From Oscillospiraceae bacterium (GTDB lineage: Bacteria; Bacillota; Clostridia; Oscillospirales; Ruminococcaceae): DNA of 64,000 nt. The position numbers and the translations under genes were made by a program. Below are positions 17,737-25,306 of this stretch, one piece after another. Below the pieces are notes generated by a model. The model saw nothing but the letters and a program-made list of their open reading frames with translations. It searched no databases and had not been told where the DNA came from. The stretch covers positions 1 to 64,000 of the forward strand of contig JAGBAZ010000002.1 of the NCBI GenBank assembly GCA_018110905.1, read 5' to 3'. Position 1 is the stretch's first letter; every line of letters begins with the position of its first letter.

Positions 17737-18332
17737 AAATAAGATTAAGCGCAATTTTTATTGCGGCGGGTTTTTTGCTTCTTCTGGCGGCATTAGGGCT
17801 TTTTTTTCATAACGAAAAAATCCAGGAAGATGCCGCAAAGGCTTCCGAAAATCTTATGCCGCAGATTGTTGAAGCAATTAAAATCGAACAGGAAAATCCC
17901 CGGAAACCGGAAGCTGTTCCCCCGGAGGGAAAAAAGATGATTTCGGTCGGAATAGACGGACAGAATTATATTGGTTTTATCGGGATTCCGGCTCTTGAAA
18001 TTGAACTTCCGGTTATGGAAGATTGGGATTATGAAAAGCTTAAAATTGCGCCCTGCAGATATTCCGGTTCGGTTTATACGGATGATTTTGTGGTAATGGC
18101 GCATAACTATAAGAAACATTTCGGAAAACTTTCGCAGCTCGTAAGCGGGGATGCGGTAACTTTTACCAATATGGAAGGCGAAACAACCCGTTACGAAGTT
18201 GTTTCTGCAGAAGTACTTCCGGAAAATGCGGTTGAAGAGATGACTTCCGGAGATTTTGATCTTACGATTTTCACCTGCACTTATACCGGCGAAAGCCGGA
18301 TAGCTGTTCGGTGCGACAAAATCAGCGAATAA
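17733..18332 (+). CDS. Second sortase of the pilus locus
   Basis: A 199-residue sortase with a single N-terminal anchor (about 5-24) and no C-terminal span. The catalytic His124 is in VMAHNYKKHF, Cys182 in TIFTCTYTG and Arg189 in GESR. The shorter form and single anchor fit a class B/D/E-like transpeptidase that attaches finished pili or the LPDTG basal pilin to the cell wall. The exact class is uncertain. The start overlaps the minor pilin stop (ATGA), indicating coupled translation, and a terminator follows, so this is the last gene of the pilus operon. Confidence 0.9.
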   Translation: MKIRLSAIFIAAGFLLLLAALGLFFHNEKIQEDAAKASENLMPQIVEAIKIEQENPRKPEAVPPEGKKMISVGIDGQNYIGFIGIPALEIELPVMEDWDYEKLKIAPCRYSGSVYTDDFVVMAHNYKKHFGKLSQLVSGDAVTFTNMEGETTRYEVVSAEVLPENAVEEMTSGDFDLTIFTCTYTGESRIAVRCDKISE

Positions 18333-18342
18333 TAATTAAAAA

Positions 18343-18386
18343 AGAAAAACGCCTTTTTGCCGAAAAGCAAATAGGCGTTTTTCTTT
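18343..18386 (+). terminator. Terminator of the pilus operon
   Basis: AGAAAAACGCCT / AGGCGTTTTTCT (18343-18354, 18373-18384) with a nested GC stem in the loop and T-rich 3' arm, 10 bp after the second sortase. Confidence 0.82.
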
Positions 18387-18560
18387 AAAAGGAATAATAT
18401 GATGATTGTAAAATTTATAAACTTAAAAAATCGCACAAATAGAACCTTTTTCTGAATTATATTATAGTACTACAGTTTAATAAAGTCAATCTTTAGATGC
18501 TTATAATTTAACCTGTAAATACATATAATATACCCAAGAATTAAGTTGGCGGTGCTGAAA

Positions 18561-18884
18561 ATGACAGAATTGGATTTACATGAAATCGGCAAAAGAATTC
18601 AGTTTTGCAGAAAAGGTTTGGGCTATACCCAGGAACAGCTTTCGGAAAAAATGAATGTTTCTATCCAAATGATTTCCAACATGGAGAGAGGAAACAAAGC
18701 AATAAAAATAGATAACCTTGTTAAGTTAAGCAAGGTGCTTAATGTAAGTGCGGATTATATCCTTACAGGAAAACAAAACGACAATGACCGCCGGAATCTT
18801 TGTCTTAAAATTTCAAAACTTTCGGAAAAGGACAGAAAGACGATTTCTGTTTTGATAGATCATTTTTTATCTCAGAACGAATAA
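18561..18884 (+). CDS. XRE family helix-turn-helix regulator
   Basis: A 107-residue protein with a Cro/C1-type HTH in residues 7-63 (IGKRIQFCRKGLGYTQEQLSEKMNVS...ISNMERG...DYILTG) and a short helical C-terminal tail. The ATG at 18561 has a GGTG site; a TTG five codons upstream is an alternative start. The preceding 160 bp are AT-rich and hold two TATAAT-like -10 boxes (18502, 18524) without a clear -35. It follows the pilus operon terminator on the same strand and has its own terminator. It could regulate the pilus locus, but nothing in the sequence proves it. No phage genes are nearby. Confidence 0.85.
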   Translation: MTELDLHEIGKRIQFCRKGLGYTQEQLSEKMNVSIQMISNMERGNKAIKIDNLVKLSKVLNVSADYILTGKQNDNDRRNLCLKISKLSEKDRKTISVLIDHFLSQNE

Positions 18885-18906
18885 AAAACCTATTTGGCAG
18901 TAAAAA

Positions 18907-18943
18907 ACGGGTAGTTAAGTTTTGGCTTAACTACCCGTTTTTA
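18907..18943 (+). terminator. Terminator after the XRE gene
   Basis: ACGGGTAGTTAAG / CTTAACTACCCGT 13-bp perfect stem (18907-18919, 18926-18938) with a 6-nt loop and T-run. Confidence 0.85.
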
Positions 18944-18968
18944 TTTATCCACCTTTGAGTGGCGATTT

Positions 18969-19056
18969 TGGTGCCGGTGGCGGGGGTCGAACCCGCACGG
19001 GTGATTAGCCCAACGGATTTTGAGTCCGTCACGTCTGCCAATTCCATCACACCGGC
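18969..19056 (-). tRNA. tRNA-Leu (anticodon CAA)
   Basis: A class II tRNA on the minus strand. The acceptor stem GCCGGTG/CACCGGC, discriminator A and encoded CCA (18969-18971) are complete. The anticodon loop CTCAAAA gives CAA, reading UUG Leu. A long variable arm (GGGCTAATCACCC) and a T-loop GTTCGACCC are present, as expected for tRNA-Leu. It stands alone between the XRE gene and sfsA. Confidence 0.95.
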
Positions 19057-19102
19057 ATATTACCTTTCTATTATACACTAATTTATCCCAAATGCAAGAA
19101 TT

Positions 19103-19786
19103 TTATTCCGAAAAACGAACCGGAATGGCTTTATCGGCAACAATTTCATTATCGCAAACTTTGCAGTCAACCGCAAAAATCTCAACGCCGTTTTCCGCCG
19201 CTTCGTAAAGAGCTTTTGCAAATTTTGGGTCGGTGGCGGTATTTGCCGCAAAGGAGCGGCAGCCTTTCATGGCAATAACGAAAAGAACGCAGGCGCGGAA
19301 GCCTTTGTGTTTTGCCTCGATAAGTTCATAAAGATGCTTTGCGCCGCGTTCCGTTGGAGCATCGGGAAAACGCGCTTCGCCGTCAATATTGAGCGTAACT
19401 CCTTTTACTTCCAGGAATATTTTATCAGAATTATCCTCTATGTAAAAATCGAAGCGGCTTTTTTCAAAAAAAGTTTCCGGTTTTATGATTTTTGCTTCCG
19501 GAAAAAGCGTTTTGATATATTCTCCCGCAACCTTGTTCGGTGCGATCGAATCTATGTTTATAATTTCTCCGTCGGTTCTGCGAACACCGATGAGGTCGAA
19601 TTTTGTTTTCCTCTCCGGATTTTTTGCCCTGTAAAGAAAAACTTCCGCACCCGGGAGAAGAAGTTCCTTCATTCTTCCGGTGTTCATAACGTGACAGATT
19701 TCTTCGCTTCCGTCAATTTCAATATGGGCAATAAAACGGTTCGGGCGGCTTATAAATTTTCCGGAAACAACGTTTTCATATTTCAT
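19103..19786 (-). CDS. sfsA: SfsA family protein
   Basis: A 227-residue protein matching SfsA over its full length: HVMNTGRMKELLLPGAEV, the FDLIGVR...IDSIAPNKVAGEYIK block, FLEVKGVTL and FPDAPTERGAKHL. SfsA proteins combine an OB-like domain and a nuclease-like (PD-(D/E)XK-type) domain; the E. coli member was linked to maltose metabolism and nucleic-acid binding, and its true activity is unclear. The ATG at 19786 overlaps the stop of the upstream radical SAM gene by 4 bp, so the two are coupled. Confidence 0.95.
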   Translation of the reverse strand: MKYENVVSGKFISRPNRFIAHIEIDGSEEICHVMNTGRMKELLLPGAEVFLYRAKNPERKTKFDLIGVRRTDGEIINIDSIAPNKVAGEYIKTLFPEAKIIKPETFFEKSRFDFYIEDNSDKIFLEVKGVTLNIDGEARFPDAPTERGAKHLYELIEAKHKGFRACVLFVIAMKGCRSFAANTATDPKFAKALYEAAENGVEIFAVDCKVCDNEIVADKAIPVRFSE

Positions 19787-20679
19787 AAACCTTCCCCCTG
19801 TTCGATTTTGTCTTTTTCGAAAGCAAAATTTATCGCATTGAGCACGCGCTTTTTGTCCGCGGACCAAAGGGGCGCAACAAGAAATTTTTTGTTTCCGTCA
19901 CCGGTAAGGCGGTGAATCGTCATTGTTTTCGGAATCCTGCGTACGCATTCTTCAAGAATTTCTATATATTCATCAAGCTCAAGAGTGCTGAATTTTCCGG
20001 CGAGATAGTCTTTTTCAAGGTCGGTTCCGGAAAGAACGTGGAGAAGCTGGAGCTTGATTCCGTCTGCTCCGCTTTTTCCGATATATTCCGCCGTTTCAAA
20101 AATCATTTCCGGGGTTTCGCCCGGAAGCCCGATTATCATATGAACGATAACGTAAATCCCGGCTTTTTTAAGACGCTCCACCGCCGAATCAAAAACCGGA
20201 AGTTCATAACCTCTGCGGATATATTCCGCGGTTTTTTGGTGGATAGTCTGAAGACCCAATTCCACCCAGACCGGCTTTATTTTATTGAGTTTTGCGAGCA
20301 GTTCAACCGTTTCCTCCGGAAGGCAGTCCGGCCTTGTTCCGATGGAAAGCGCAACGATATCCGGGTGGCTTATGGCTTCGGAAAAAAGTTTTTCAAGTTT
20401 TTCAATGGGTCCGTAGGTGTTGGTGTAACTTTGAAAATAGGCGATATATTTTCCGGAAGGGTTTTTCTTTGAAATCCTTGCCTTCGCCTTTTCAATCTGT
20501 TCAAAAACGCTTCCGGAAGGTTTTTCGGCAAAATCTCCGGAACCGCCAAGGCAGAAAATACAGCCTTTTGTTCCAAGCTTTCCGTCCCGGTTCGGGCAGG
20601 AAAAACCGCCTTCCAGCGCAAGTTTATAAACTTTTTCGCCGAATTTTTCGCGCATTTCGTCATTGAGCGAGCGGTACAT
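19783..20679 (-). CDS. TIGR01212/YhcC family radical SAM protein
   Basis: A 298-residue radical SAM protein. The cluster cysteines Cys28, Cys40 and Cys43 occur in FSCPNRDG...KGCIFC, the wide-spaced pattern of the YhcC (TIGR01212) family rather than the usual CX3CX2C. SIGTRPDCLP, WVELGLQT and HMIIGLPGET follow in barrel order, and a C-terminal HRLTGDGNK segment completes the family layout. The reaction is unknown. The ATG at 20679 has a GGAGG site. It is first in a two-gene operon with sfsA; a 13-bp dyad (20701-20731) lies in its upstream region. Confidence 0.93.
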   Translation of the reverse strand: MYRSLNDEMREKFGEKVYKLALEGGFSCPNRDGKLGTKGCIFCLGGSGDFAEKPSGSVFEQIEKAKARISKKNPSGKYIAYFQSYTNTYGPIEKLEKLFSEAISHPDIVALSIGTRPDCLPEETVELLAKLNKIKPVWVELGLQTIHQKTAEYIRRGYELPVFDSAVERLKKAGIYVIVHMIIGLPGETPEMIFETAEYIGKSGADGIKLQLLHVLSGTDLEKDYLAGKFSTLELDEYIEILEECVRRIPKTMTIHRLTGDGNKKFLVAPLWSADKKRVLNAINFAFEKDKIEQGEGL

Positions 20680-20700
20680 TACGAAAAACCTCCCTTCACA

Positions 20701-20731
20701 AGATAATCTTAATAAAACATTAAGATTATCT
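20701..20731. promoter_or_regulatory. Perfect 13-bp dyad between divergent genes
   Basis: AGATAATCTTAAT (20701-20713) and ATTAAGATTATCT (20719-20731) around AAAAC. It lies 22 bp before the radical SAM start in the divergent intergenic region. There is no T-run for termination in either useful direction, so an operator or leader hairpin is more likely. Confidence 0.5.
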
Positions 20732-20745
20732 TACCACAAAACCCG

Positions 20746-20774
20746 TTTACTTTGCCATAGAAAAAGGATATAAT
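20746..20774 (+). promoter_or_regulatory. Possible promoter of the NMGNAGPRIEPT membrane-protein pair
   Basis: TTTACT (20746-20751), 17 bp, TATAAT (20769-20774). A palindromic repeat element lies between it and the start codon at 20872. Confidence 0.5.
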
Positions 20775-20780
20775 TTTTAA

Positions 20781-20846
20781 AAAAGGCCCCCTTGTTAAAG
20801 GGGGCTGTCACGCCATTAAGAACAAAAGCGTGACTGGGGGATTCAT
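20781..20846 (+). repeat. Palindromic intergenic repeat, family A, copy 1
   Basis: Layout: GCCCCC-TTGTTAAA-GGGGGC hairpin, then a GTCACGC/GCGTGAC stem-loop, then TGGGGGATTCAT. The same order (C-run hairpin, variable stem-loop, GGGGGATTC end) recurs at 27918-27984 and, inverted, at 28008-28061, with a related partial copy at 21880-21926. It behaves like a REP/MITE-type non-coding repeat. Confidence 0.7.
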
Positions 20847-20871
20847 TTATAACCGGAAAGGAGAATGGGAT

Positions 20872-21270
20872 ATGAAAAAGATTTTTTATCTCCCTGCAAT
20901 TCTTGCGGGAATTGCCTTTTGCTGGTTTTGGTTCAGCGGTATTTTCGGTTTTGAATGGTTCATTCTGATTCTTATGCTTTGCCTTGGCGGTTTTCTGCTT
21001 AACAAAGGCAAAATCTGGGGCGGAATTCCGGGAATCTTAGTCGGAATCCGTGTTATGCTTTGGGGAATCGAAGAACTTCCTCACAGAATGAATATGGGCA
21101 ACGCCGGACCGCGCATCGAACCCACCTGGGAAAATTCCCAATGGTATATCTGGAATACGGAAATCGCCTGGGGGATTTATATCGTTCTTTTCTTTGCTTT
21201 TTGCGGCGTTTATGTTCTGGTAAAAAACATAGCGAAAAAAAGGAGAACCGGAAATGAAAAACAGATTTGA
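20872..21270 (+). CDS. Membrane protein with NMGNAGPRIEPT motif (paralog 1)
   Basis: A 132-residue membrane protein of unknown function with about four hydrophobic segments and a basic C-terminus. Between segments 3 and 4 it has the motif NMGNAGPRIEPT, which is shared exactly with the next gene; the rest of the two proteins is only weakly alike (LPH/YPR before the motif, IYVL near the end). The ATG at 20872 has an AAGGAG site; an in-frame GTG-like upstream start would lie inside the repeat element. It overlaps the next gene by 17 bp. I recognise no family name. Confidence 0.72.
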   Translation: MKKIFYLPAILAGIAFCWFWFSGIFGFEWFILILMLCLGGFLLNKGKIWGGIPGILVGIRVMLWGIEELPHRMNMGNAGPRIEPTWENSQWYIWNTEIAWGIYIVLFFAFCGVYVLVKNIAKKRRTGNEKQI

Positions 21271-21676
21271 AAAAATATTGTTCTATTCCGTTCCGGCGAT
21301 TTTTGCTGCTTTGGTAATTTTTCTTATGATTTTGGGTGTTCCGGAAATCTGGTTTTTTCTTTTTCTGTACGTTCTTCCCTTTGCAATTGGAAGTTATCTT
21401 CTTGACCATGGAAAAGCATTTGGCTGCGTCTACGGGATTTATTGGGGAATTAGTTTTGCCATGAATGCGTTTTTTGATTATCCAAGAAGAATCAATATGG
21501 GCAACGCCGGGCCGAGAATTGAGCCTACCGCCGAAATGTATTGGCGATATTTTTGGAGTTCAGAAGTTATATGGTGGATCGTTTTCTCGCTTTTCTTCCT
21601 TGCTCTTGGAATTTATGTTCTGATAAAAAATCGGATGAGGGATTGCAATCCCATTCCATTAAAAGCGGGCGGATAA
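21254..21676 (+). CDS. Membrane protein with NMGNAGPRIEPT motif (paralog 2)
   Basis: A 140-residue membrane protein, paralogous to the previous gene: same segment order, the same NMGNAGPRIEPT loop, and the same ending around GIYVLIKN. The start ATG at 21254 lies within the end of the upstream gene, so the pair is translationally coupled. The last dozen residues (RDCNPIPLKAGG) and the stop codon are encoded by a common palindromic repeat (GGGCGGAT-AAT-ATCCGCCC), suggesting that the repeat inserted into, or replaced, the original 3' end. Confidence 0.72.
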   Translation: MKNRFEKILFYSVPAIFAALVIFLMILGVPEIWFFLFLYVLPFAIGSYLLDHGKAFGCVYGIYWGISFAMNAFFDYPRRINMGNAGPRIEPTAEMYWRYFWSSEVIWWIVFSLFFLALGIYVLIKNRMRDCNPIPLKAGG

Positions 21677-21692
21677 TATCCGCCCCCACAGG
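21665..21692 (+). repeat. Palindromic repeat at the 3' end of paralog 2
   Basis: GGGCGGAT (21667-21674), AAT, ATCCGCCC (21678-21685), followed by CCACAGG. Sequences of this form are common intergenic repeats in gut Clostridia. The stop codon of the upstream gene (21674-21676) lies inside it. Confidence 0.55.
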
Positions 21693-22139
21693 TATTTCAT
21701 CAAAGCAAAAAATTCAGCTTTCGCAAAACATTTCCAAAAATTTTGCGTCTTTATATATGGAAGGAAAATTTTTGCCGAAACAAAACAACCGCGCGGAAAA
21801 TTTTATTAAAAATCCGCCGTCGGCCTGAACGATGGCGGTTGAGATTAGGAAGCAATAATCTTCCGGTGGGGAGATTATTCCCCCTTTTGCAAAGGGGGAG
21901 TCGCTTGCGGGAGCAAGCGGGTAGGGGTTTGAAACTTTTCTTTCAGGTGCCTACTCTTGCGGTGCCCAAAATATTCTGCGGCATAACGCCTTGAATATTT
22001 TGACCGCGGCGCCAAACCTTGCTCGCTGTTTCGCCCACTGGGCGCGCTTCGCAAGCTTTGCTCGGTTTCTTTTGTTTTTACAAAAGAAATGGGGTTACAT
22101 AAAAAATTCTGCGTCTTTATATAAAAGGAGGTTTTTCCG
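21677..22139. other. 463-bp non-coding, repeat-rich gap
   Basis: No credible gene. It contains a partial family A repeat (CCCCC-TTTTGCAAA-GGGGG at 21880-21898, then a CGCTTGC/GCAAGCG hairpin at 21902-21919). A short leader-like segment containing TGCGTCTTTATATA and AAGGA occurs twice, near 21738-21770 and 22101-22131; the second copy supplies the ribosome site of the MFS gene. The first copy may be a relic of a displaced gene start. A GC-rich stretch at 22000-22060 resembles dispersed repeat debris. Confidence 0.6.
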
Positions 22140-23213
22140 ATGAAAATTTTTCCTCTTGCCGCATATACCTTTTCCCATTTTGCGGTGGATTATGTCTGCC
22201 TTCTGACAGTTCTCGATCCCTGGGGACAAAAGGAAATTATCCTTGGCGGAACGCAAAATTACGCCCTTTTTGTTATTACATATAATTTTCTCGCCTTCGG
22301 ACTTCAGATGATAATCGGCGCTTTTTGCGATGAACACAGAAAATTTCCCGCAAGTGCCGTTGGCTGTGTTCTTGTTCTTATCGGTGCGCTTTGCGGAGCG
22401 TTTATCCCGGAGGCTTATCCGGAATATGCCTTTAATCTCTGGACATCGGTGCTTTTTGTCGGCGTCGGAAACGCGTTTTTCCATGTTGGCGGAGGAATCG
22501 AAAGCCTTGTTCATTCCGGCGGAAAGCTCCGCCGGAGCGGAATTTTTGTTTCATCCGGGGCGCTCGGCGTTGCCCTTGGAATTTATAACTGCTCAAGGTT
22601 TACCGGCGGCCTTGACTTTATTGTTCCGCTTATGATATTCTGCGCGGCCATATGTCTTATCGCCCACTTAAAATATCCGGCGGGGGGTGAAGCGGAAATT
22701 TCCGGTGCCGCCAATGAAAAAGCCGGAATCTGGATAGTCCTCGGGCTTGCGCTTGTTTCGGTAATGATACGTTCCTTTGGCGGAACGACGATTCCGATGG
22801 AATGGAAAACCACCATGAAACTCGGTCTTGTTTCAGGTTTTGCGGCTTTCTTAGGAAAATTTATCGGCGGCTTTGCGGCGGATCTTTTCGGAGCAAAGCG
22901 TACCGGAATGATAACTCTTTTGGCTTCCCTTCCGCTTCTCGTTTTCGGAAGCGGAAATATGATAATTTCCGTGATCGGAATTATCCTTTTCAATATGACA
23001 ATGCCCATAACTCTCGGAATCGTTGCCCAGCGCCTTCCGAAAAATCCAGGACTTGCCTTTGGCTTAACAACTGCGGCGCTTCTTCTCGGAGCGGTTCCAA
23101 GCTTTTTTGCCGTAATAAGCGGAAAAACATTTTTGCTTGTTCCTGCGGTTCTTGTTTCCGCGGTCTGCATTTATTTTTCCGCTGAAAATAAAAAATCAAT
23201 TGCGGAGGTGTAA
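22140..23213 (+). CDS. MFS-type transporter
   Basis: A 357-residue integral membrane protein with about 11-12 predicted helices and an MFS-like two-half arrangement: a short loop CDEHRK after segment 2 in the place of the MFS motif A, and GGFAADLFGAKRTG in the second half as the equivalent motif. It is slightly short for the family (typically near 400 residues). The substrate is unknown. The ATG at 22140 follows AAAGGAGG. It is the first gene of an operon with six small membrane proteins, the next start lying 3 bp after its stop; perhaps those proteins are accessory subunits. Confidence 0.82.
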   Translation: MKIFPLAAYTFSHFAVDYVCLLTVLDPWGQKEIILGGTQNYALFVITYNFLAFGLQMIIGAFCDEHRKFPASAVGCVLVLIGALCGAFIPEAYPEYAFNLWTSVLFVGVGNAFFHVGGGIESLVHSGGKLRRSGIFVSSGALGVALGIYNCSRFTGGLDFIVPLMIFCAAICLIAHLKYPAGGEAEISGAANEKAGIWIVLGLALVSVMIRSFGGTTIPMEWKTTMKLGLVSGFAAFLGKFIGGFAADLFGAKRTGMITLLASLPLLVFGSGNMIISVIGIILFNMTMPITLGIVAQRLPKNPGLAFGLTTAALLLGAVPSFFAVISGKTFLLVPAVLVSAVCIYFSAENKKSIAEV

Positions 23214-23216
23214 TTT

Positions 23217-23366
23217 ATGTATCTTCTTGACGTTGCCGTTGGTCCGATGTATGCTGTAATCGGCGGAACCTTTCTTCTTATTGCTCTGGTCGTTGCCGGA
23301 ATTGTTTTCGGCGCGGTGAAGCTTATTCAGTTTGCGATCCGCAAAAACAATAATAAAGGTGAATAA
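23217..23366 (+). CDS. Tiny single-span membrane protein 1
   Basis: A 49-residue protein: short N-terminal segment (MYLLDVAVGP), one strong hydrophobic span (about 13-40) and a basic tail (IRKNNNKGE). The ATG at 23217 has a GGAGGTG site 6 bp upstream, overlapping the MFS gene end, so it is a well-supported gene despite its size. It has the same design as the next three genes. Function unknown. Confidence 0.7.
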   Translation: MYLLDVAVGPMYAVIGGTFLLIALVVAGIVFGAVKLIQFAIRKNNNKGE

Positions 23367-23368
23367 AA

Positions 23369-23533
23369 ATGGAACTTTTGACAGTTTTAATGGATCTTGC
23401 GCCGATTCCGCCGGTTGAACCGAGCCTTTGGGCGAAATTTGTTGCGGCAGTTTCTGCTTTTGTTGGCGGAATCGTCTGGGGCGCATATAAACTTATCCGA
23501 AAAGTTATAAAAAAGAGGGAGAATAAAAAATGA
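23369..23533 (+). CDS. Tiny single-span membrane protein 2
   Basis: A 54-residue protein with a Pro-rich external N-terminus (LAPIPPVEPS), one membrane span (about 23-44) and a strongly basic tail (KVIKKRENKK). It follows the previous gene by 2 bp, has an AAAGGTGA site, and overlaps the next gene by 4 bp (ATGA). The N-terminal MDLAPIPP resembles LIAPSPLE of the next protein, suggesting an internal duplication series. Function unknown. Confidence 0.7.
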   Translation: MELLTVLMDLAPIPPVEPSLWAKFVAAVSAFVGGIVWGAYKLIRKVIKKRENKK

Positions 23534-23676
23534 AAATATTTCTCGATTTAATTGCCCCAAGCCCTTTGGAAATTGCCTGGGGAATGTTTTCGATGGTTGT
23601 TCCGTTCCTTCTCGTTGCCGCGGTTGCAATCGTCGCGGTCGTTCTGATAATAAAGGCGGTAAAAAAGAAAAAATGA
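23530..23676 (+). CDS. Tiny single-span membrane protein 3
   Basis: A 48-residue protein: N-terminal LIAPSPLE, one long hydrophobic span (about 18-43) and a KAVKKKK tail. ATGA overlaps at both ends couple it to its neighbours. Same layout as proteins 1, 2 and 4. Function unknown. Confidence 0.7.
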   Translation: MKIFLDLIAPSPLEIAWGMFSMVVPFLLVAAVAIVAVVLIIKAVKKKK

Positions 23677-23828
23677 AAGAAATGTATCTTCCTAAAGCGG
23701 AAAACAGCAGGGATTTTTTGATAATCGGTTCCGAAAGCGGCTTTTGGTCAATGGTTTTTGCCACCGCGGCTCTTGCAATTATCGCCGTTTGCGCTATAAT
23801 ATTTATTATAAAAAAATCCCGCAAATAA
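23673..23828 (+). CDS. Tiny single-span membrane protein 4
   Basis: A 51-residue protein with a polar N-terminal half (MKEMYLPKAENSRD), one span (about 24-46) and a KKSRK tail. Its start overlaps the previous stop (ATGA). It is followed after 12 bp by an AAGGAG site and a 93-residue membrane protein. Function unknown. Confidence 0.68.
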   Translation: MKEMYLPKAENSRDFLIIGSESGFWSMVFATAALAIIAVCAIIFIIKKSRK

Positions 23829-23840
23829 GGAGAAAAAATT

Positions 23841-24122
23841 ATGGGAATAGAAACCATCGGAGTTTTTATACTGACATCTCTTATTTCCGTTTCCCTGATA
23901 AGCTTTGTTTTCTTCGGACTCAGAGCAAGGAACAGAAAAAAACATCCCACAAAAGAGGACGTTAAGGAAACAAACCGCCAGAGAAGAGAACGCGAAAAAC
24001 TTAAACGCGAAACAAAACAAAAAGTAAATTCCTATATGAAAGGCGAAAAGCCGAAGGAAACCGAAGACGTTCCCAACGGAAAGCGCAGCGGAAAATATAA
24101 GAAGAAAAACAAAAAGAAATGA
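23841..24122 (+). CDS. Small membrane protein with long basic tail
   Basis: A 93-residue protein: one N-terminal membrane span (about 5-27), then a long, very charged Lys/Arg/Glu tail (residues 28-93) expected to be helical and cytoplasmic, ending GKYKKKNKKK. The ATG at 23841 has an AAGGAG site. Its stop overlaps the next start (ATGA). The basic tail could bind acidic lipid, nucleic acid or ribosomes, which is speculation. Confidence 0.68.
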   Translation: MGIETIGVFILTSLISVSLISFVFFGLRARNRKKHPTKEDVKETNRQRREREKLKRETKQKVNSYMKGEKPKETEDVPNGKRSGKYKKKNKKK

Positions 24123-24463
24123 ACCCGTTTTTTATTATTGTAAGGAATCTTCTGCTTACGGTGCTCATAGAGGGCGTACTGGTGCTTGTTTTTGTGAGAA
24201 AAAGCGAAACGCTTTATCACAGCGTGCTCGTCAATATGCTCACGAATCCTGTCGTCAACCTTGCGCTGATTTTTTGGGGAAGTTTTGTTCCTCTGCCGGC
24301 GATTCCTTATTATTATATCGCAACCGCTTTTCTGGAAGTTGCGGCGGTGATTATGGAATGGGTTCTTTATTATAAAATGGGCGATTTCGCCTTTAAAAAG
24401 GCATTTTTTGCCTCTTTGTTACTTAATGCCGCAAGCTTTTCCTTCGGATTTTTAATTCAATAA
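24119..24463 (+). CDS. Multi-span membrane protein ending the small-protein operon
   Basis: A 114-residue hydrophobic protein with about four membrane segments and a charged loop (RKSETLYH) after the first. Translationally coupled to the preceding gene (ATGA). The terminator at 24469 closes the operon. Length and composition suggest an accessory membrane subunit; I recognise no family. Confidence 0.68.
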   Translation: MNPFFIIVRNLLLTVLIEGVLVLVFVRKSETLYHSVLVNMLTNPVVNLALIFWGSFVPLPAIPYYYIATAFLEVAAVIMEWVLYYKMGDFAFKKAFFASLLLNAASFSFGFLIQ

Positions 24464-24468
24464 AAAAC

Positions 24469-24505
24469 AAAATGAGCACCGCAATAAAAACGGTGCTCAT
24501 TTTTT
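24469..24505. terminator. Bidirectional terminator
   Basis: AAAATGAGCACCG / CGGTGCTCATTTT 13-bp stem (24469-24481, 24491-24503) with a 9-nt loop, A-run and T-run on the two sides, between convergent transcription units. Confidence 0.88.
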
Positions 24506-25166
24506 ATAACAAAGAATCAATATCAAACAAATTCCATGGATATTCTTCCGGCGGCATAGAAACTGCTTCGATGTTTTCGCCGGTTATTGGGTGCTTGAAA
24601 GCAAGCCTGCGACTCCAAAGGGCAGTTTCGCAGTGGTTGTCGCGGCTTCCGTATTTTCCGTCGCCGAGAAGGGGCATTTTTCTGCTTGCAAACTGAACGC
24701 GGATCTGGTGGGTTCTTCCGGTATGGAGCTTTATGAGCACGAGAGAAATTTTTCCGTGTTCCGGGTGTTCGGCGGTGCTCAAAACTTTGTATTCAAGGCT
24801 TGCTTCCTTAACTCCTTTGCGTTCCCGTTTTACGACGAAGGTTTTGTTCTTTTGGGAATCTTTGAAAAGAAGGTCCTTGTAAACGCCTTCCGGTTCTTCC
24901 GGGACGCCTTTTACAACGGCGATATATTCTTTTTCGAATTCCCTTTTCTGAATTGCTTCGGAAAGTTTTCCGGTGGCTTTCTGCATTTTTGAAAGAACCA
25001 TTGCGCCGCCGGTGTTCCGGTCAAGCCGATGAACAAGAAAACACGGTTTGCAAACGTGAGCGGAAGCCATTGTTACAATATCTTCACCTTTTCCGTCCGG
25101 TTCGGAAAGAACGCTTGCCGGCTTTTCAACGATTATGATAAATTTATCCTCAAAAAGAACTTTCAA
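24504..25166 (-). CDS. RluA family pseudouridine synthase
   Basis: A 220-residue RNA pseudouridine synthase. The catalytic aspartate is Asp49 in the signature HRLDRNTGG; LHTGRTHQIRVQ and LGDGKYG are the other conserved RluA blocks. There is no N-terminal S4 domain, so it belongs to the short single-domain branch, whose rRNA or tRNA target cannot be told from sequence. The start is assigned to the TTG at 25166, which has a GGAG site 9 bp upstream and lies after the promoter's expected start point; a longer reading from 25208 would begin upstream of transcription. Confidence 0.92.
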   Translation of the reverse strand: MKVLFEDKFIIIVEKPASVLSEPDGKGEDIVTMASAHVCKPCFLVHRLDRNTGGAMVLSKMQKATGKLSEAIQKREFEKEYIAVVKGVPEEPEGVYKDLLFKDSQKNKTFVVKRERKGVKEASLEYKVLSTAEHPEHGKISLVLIKLHTGRTHQIRVQFASRKMPLLGDGKYGSRDNHCETALWSRRLAFKHPITGENIEAVSMPPEEYPWNLFDIDSLL

Positions 25167-25196
25167 AAAAATCAACTCCGAAAAATTTATGTAATC

Positions 25197-25225
25197 ATTA
25201 TCACACAAAACTCTTTTTCGGTAAA
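25197..25225 (-). promoter_or_regulatory. Promoter of the RluA-type gene
   Basis: Minus-strand TTTACC (25220-25225), 17-bp spacer, GATAAT (25197-25202). It is back to back with the EutP promoter. Confidence 0.65.
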
Positions 25226-25243
25226 GCCTTTTTATAAAAACTA

Positions 25244-25272
25244 TTGAAAAGATTTAGGAAAACGGATAGAAT
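25244..25272 (+). promoter_or_regulatory. Promoter of the EutP-like gene
   Basis: TTGAAA (25244-25249), 17-bp spacer, TAGAAT (25267-25272), 34 bp before the TTG start codon. Confidence 0.65.
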
Positions 25273-25306
25273 ATAGCTGTAAATCCTGCTTTCGGAGGTG
25301 TTTTGT

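Noticed and set aside
18561-19056. Integration site or prophage edge at the tRNA-Leu with an XRE repressor beside it
   Set aside because: No integrase, excisionase or direct repeat of the tRNA end was seen, and the flanking genes are ordinary chromosomal ones.
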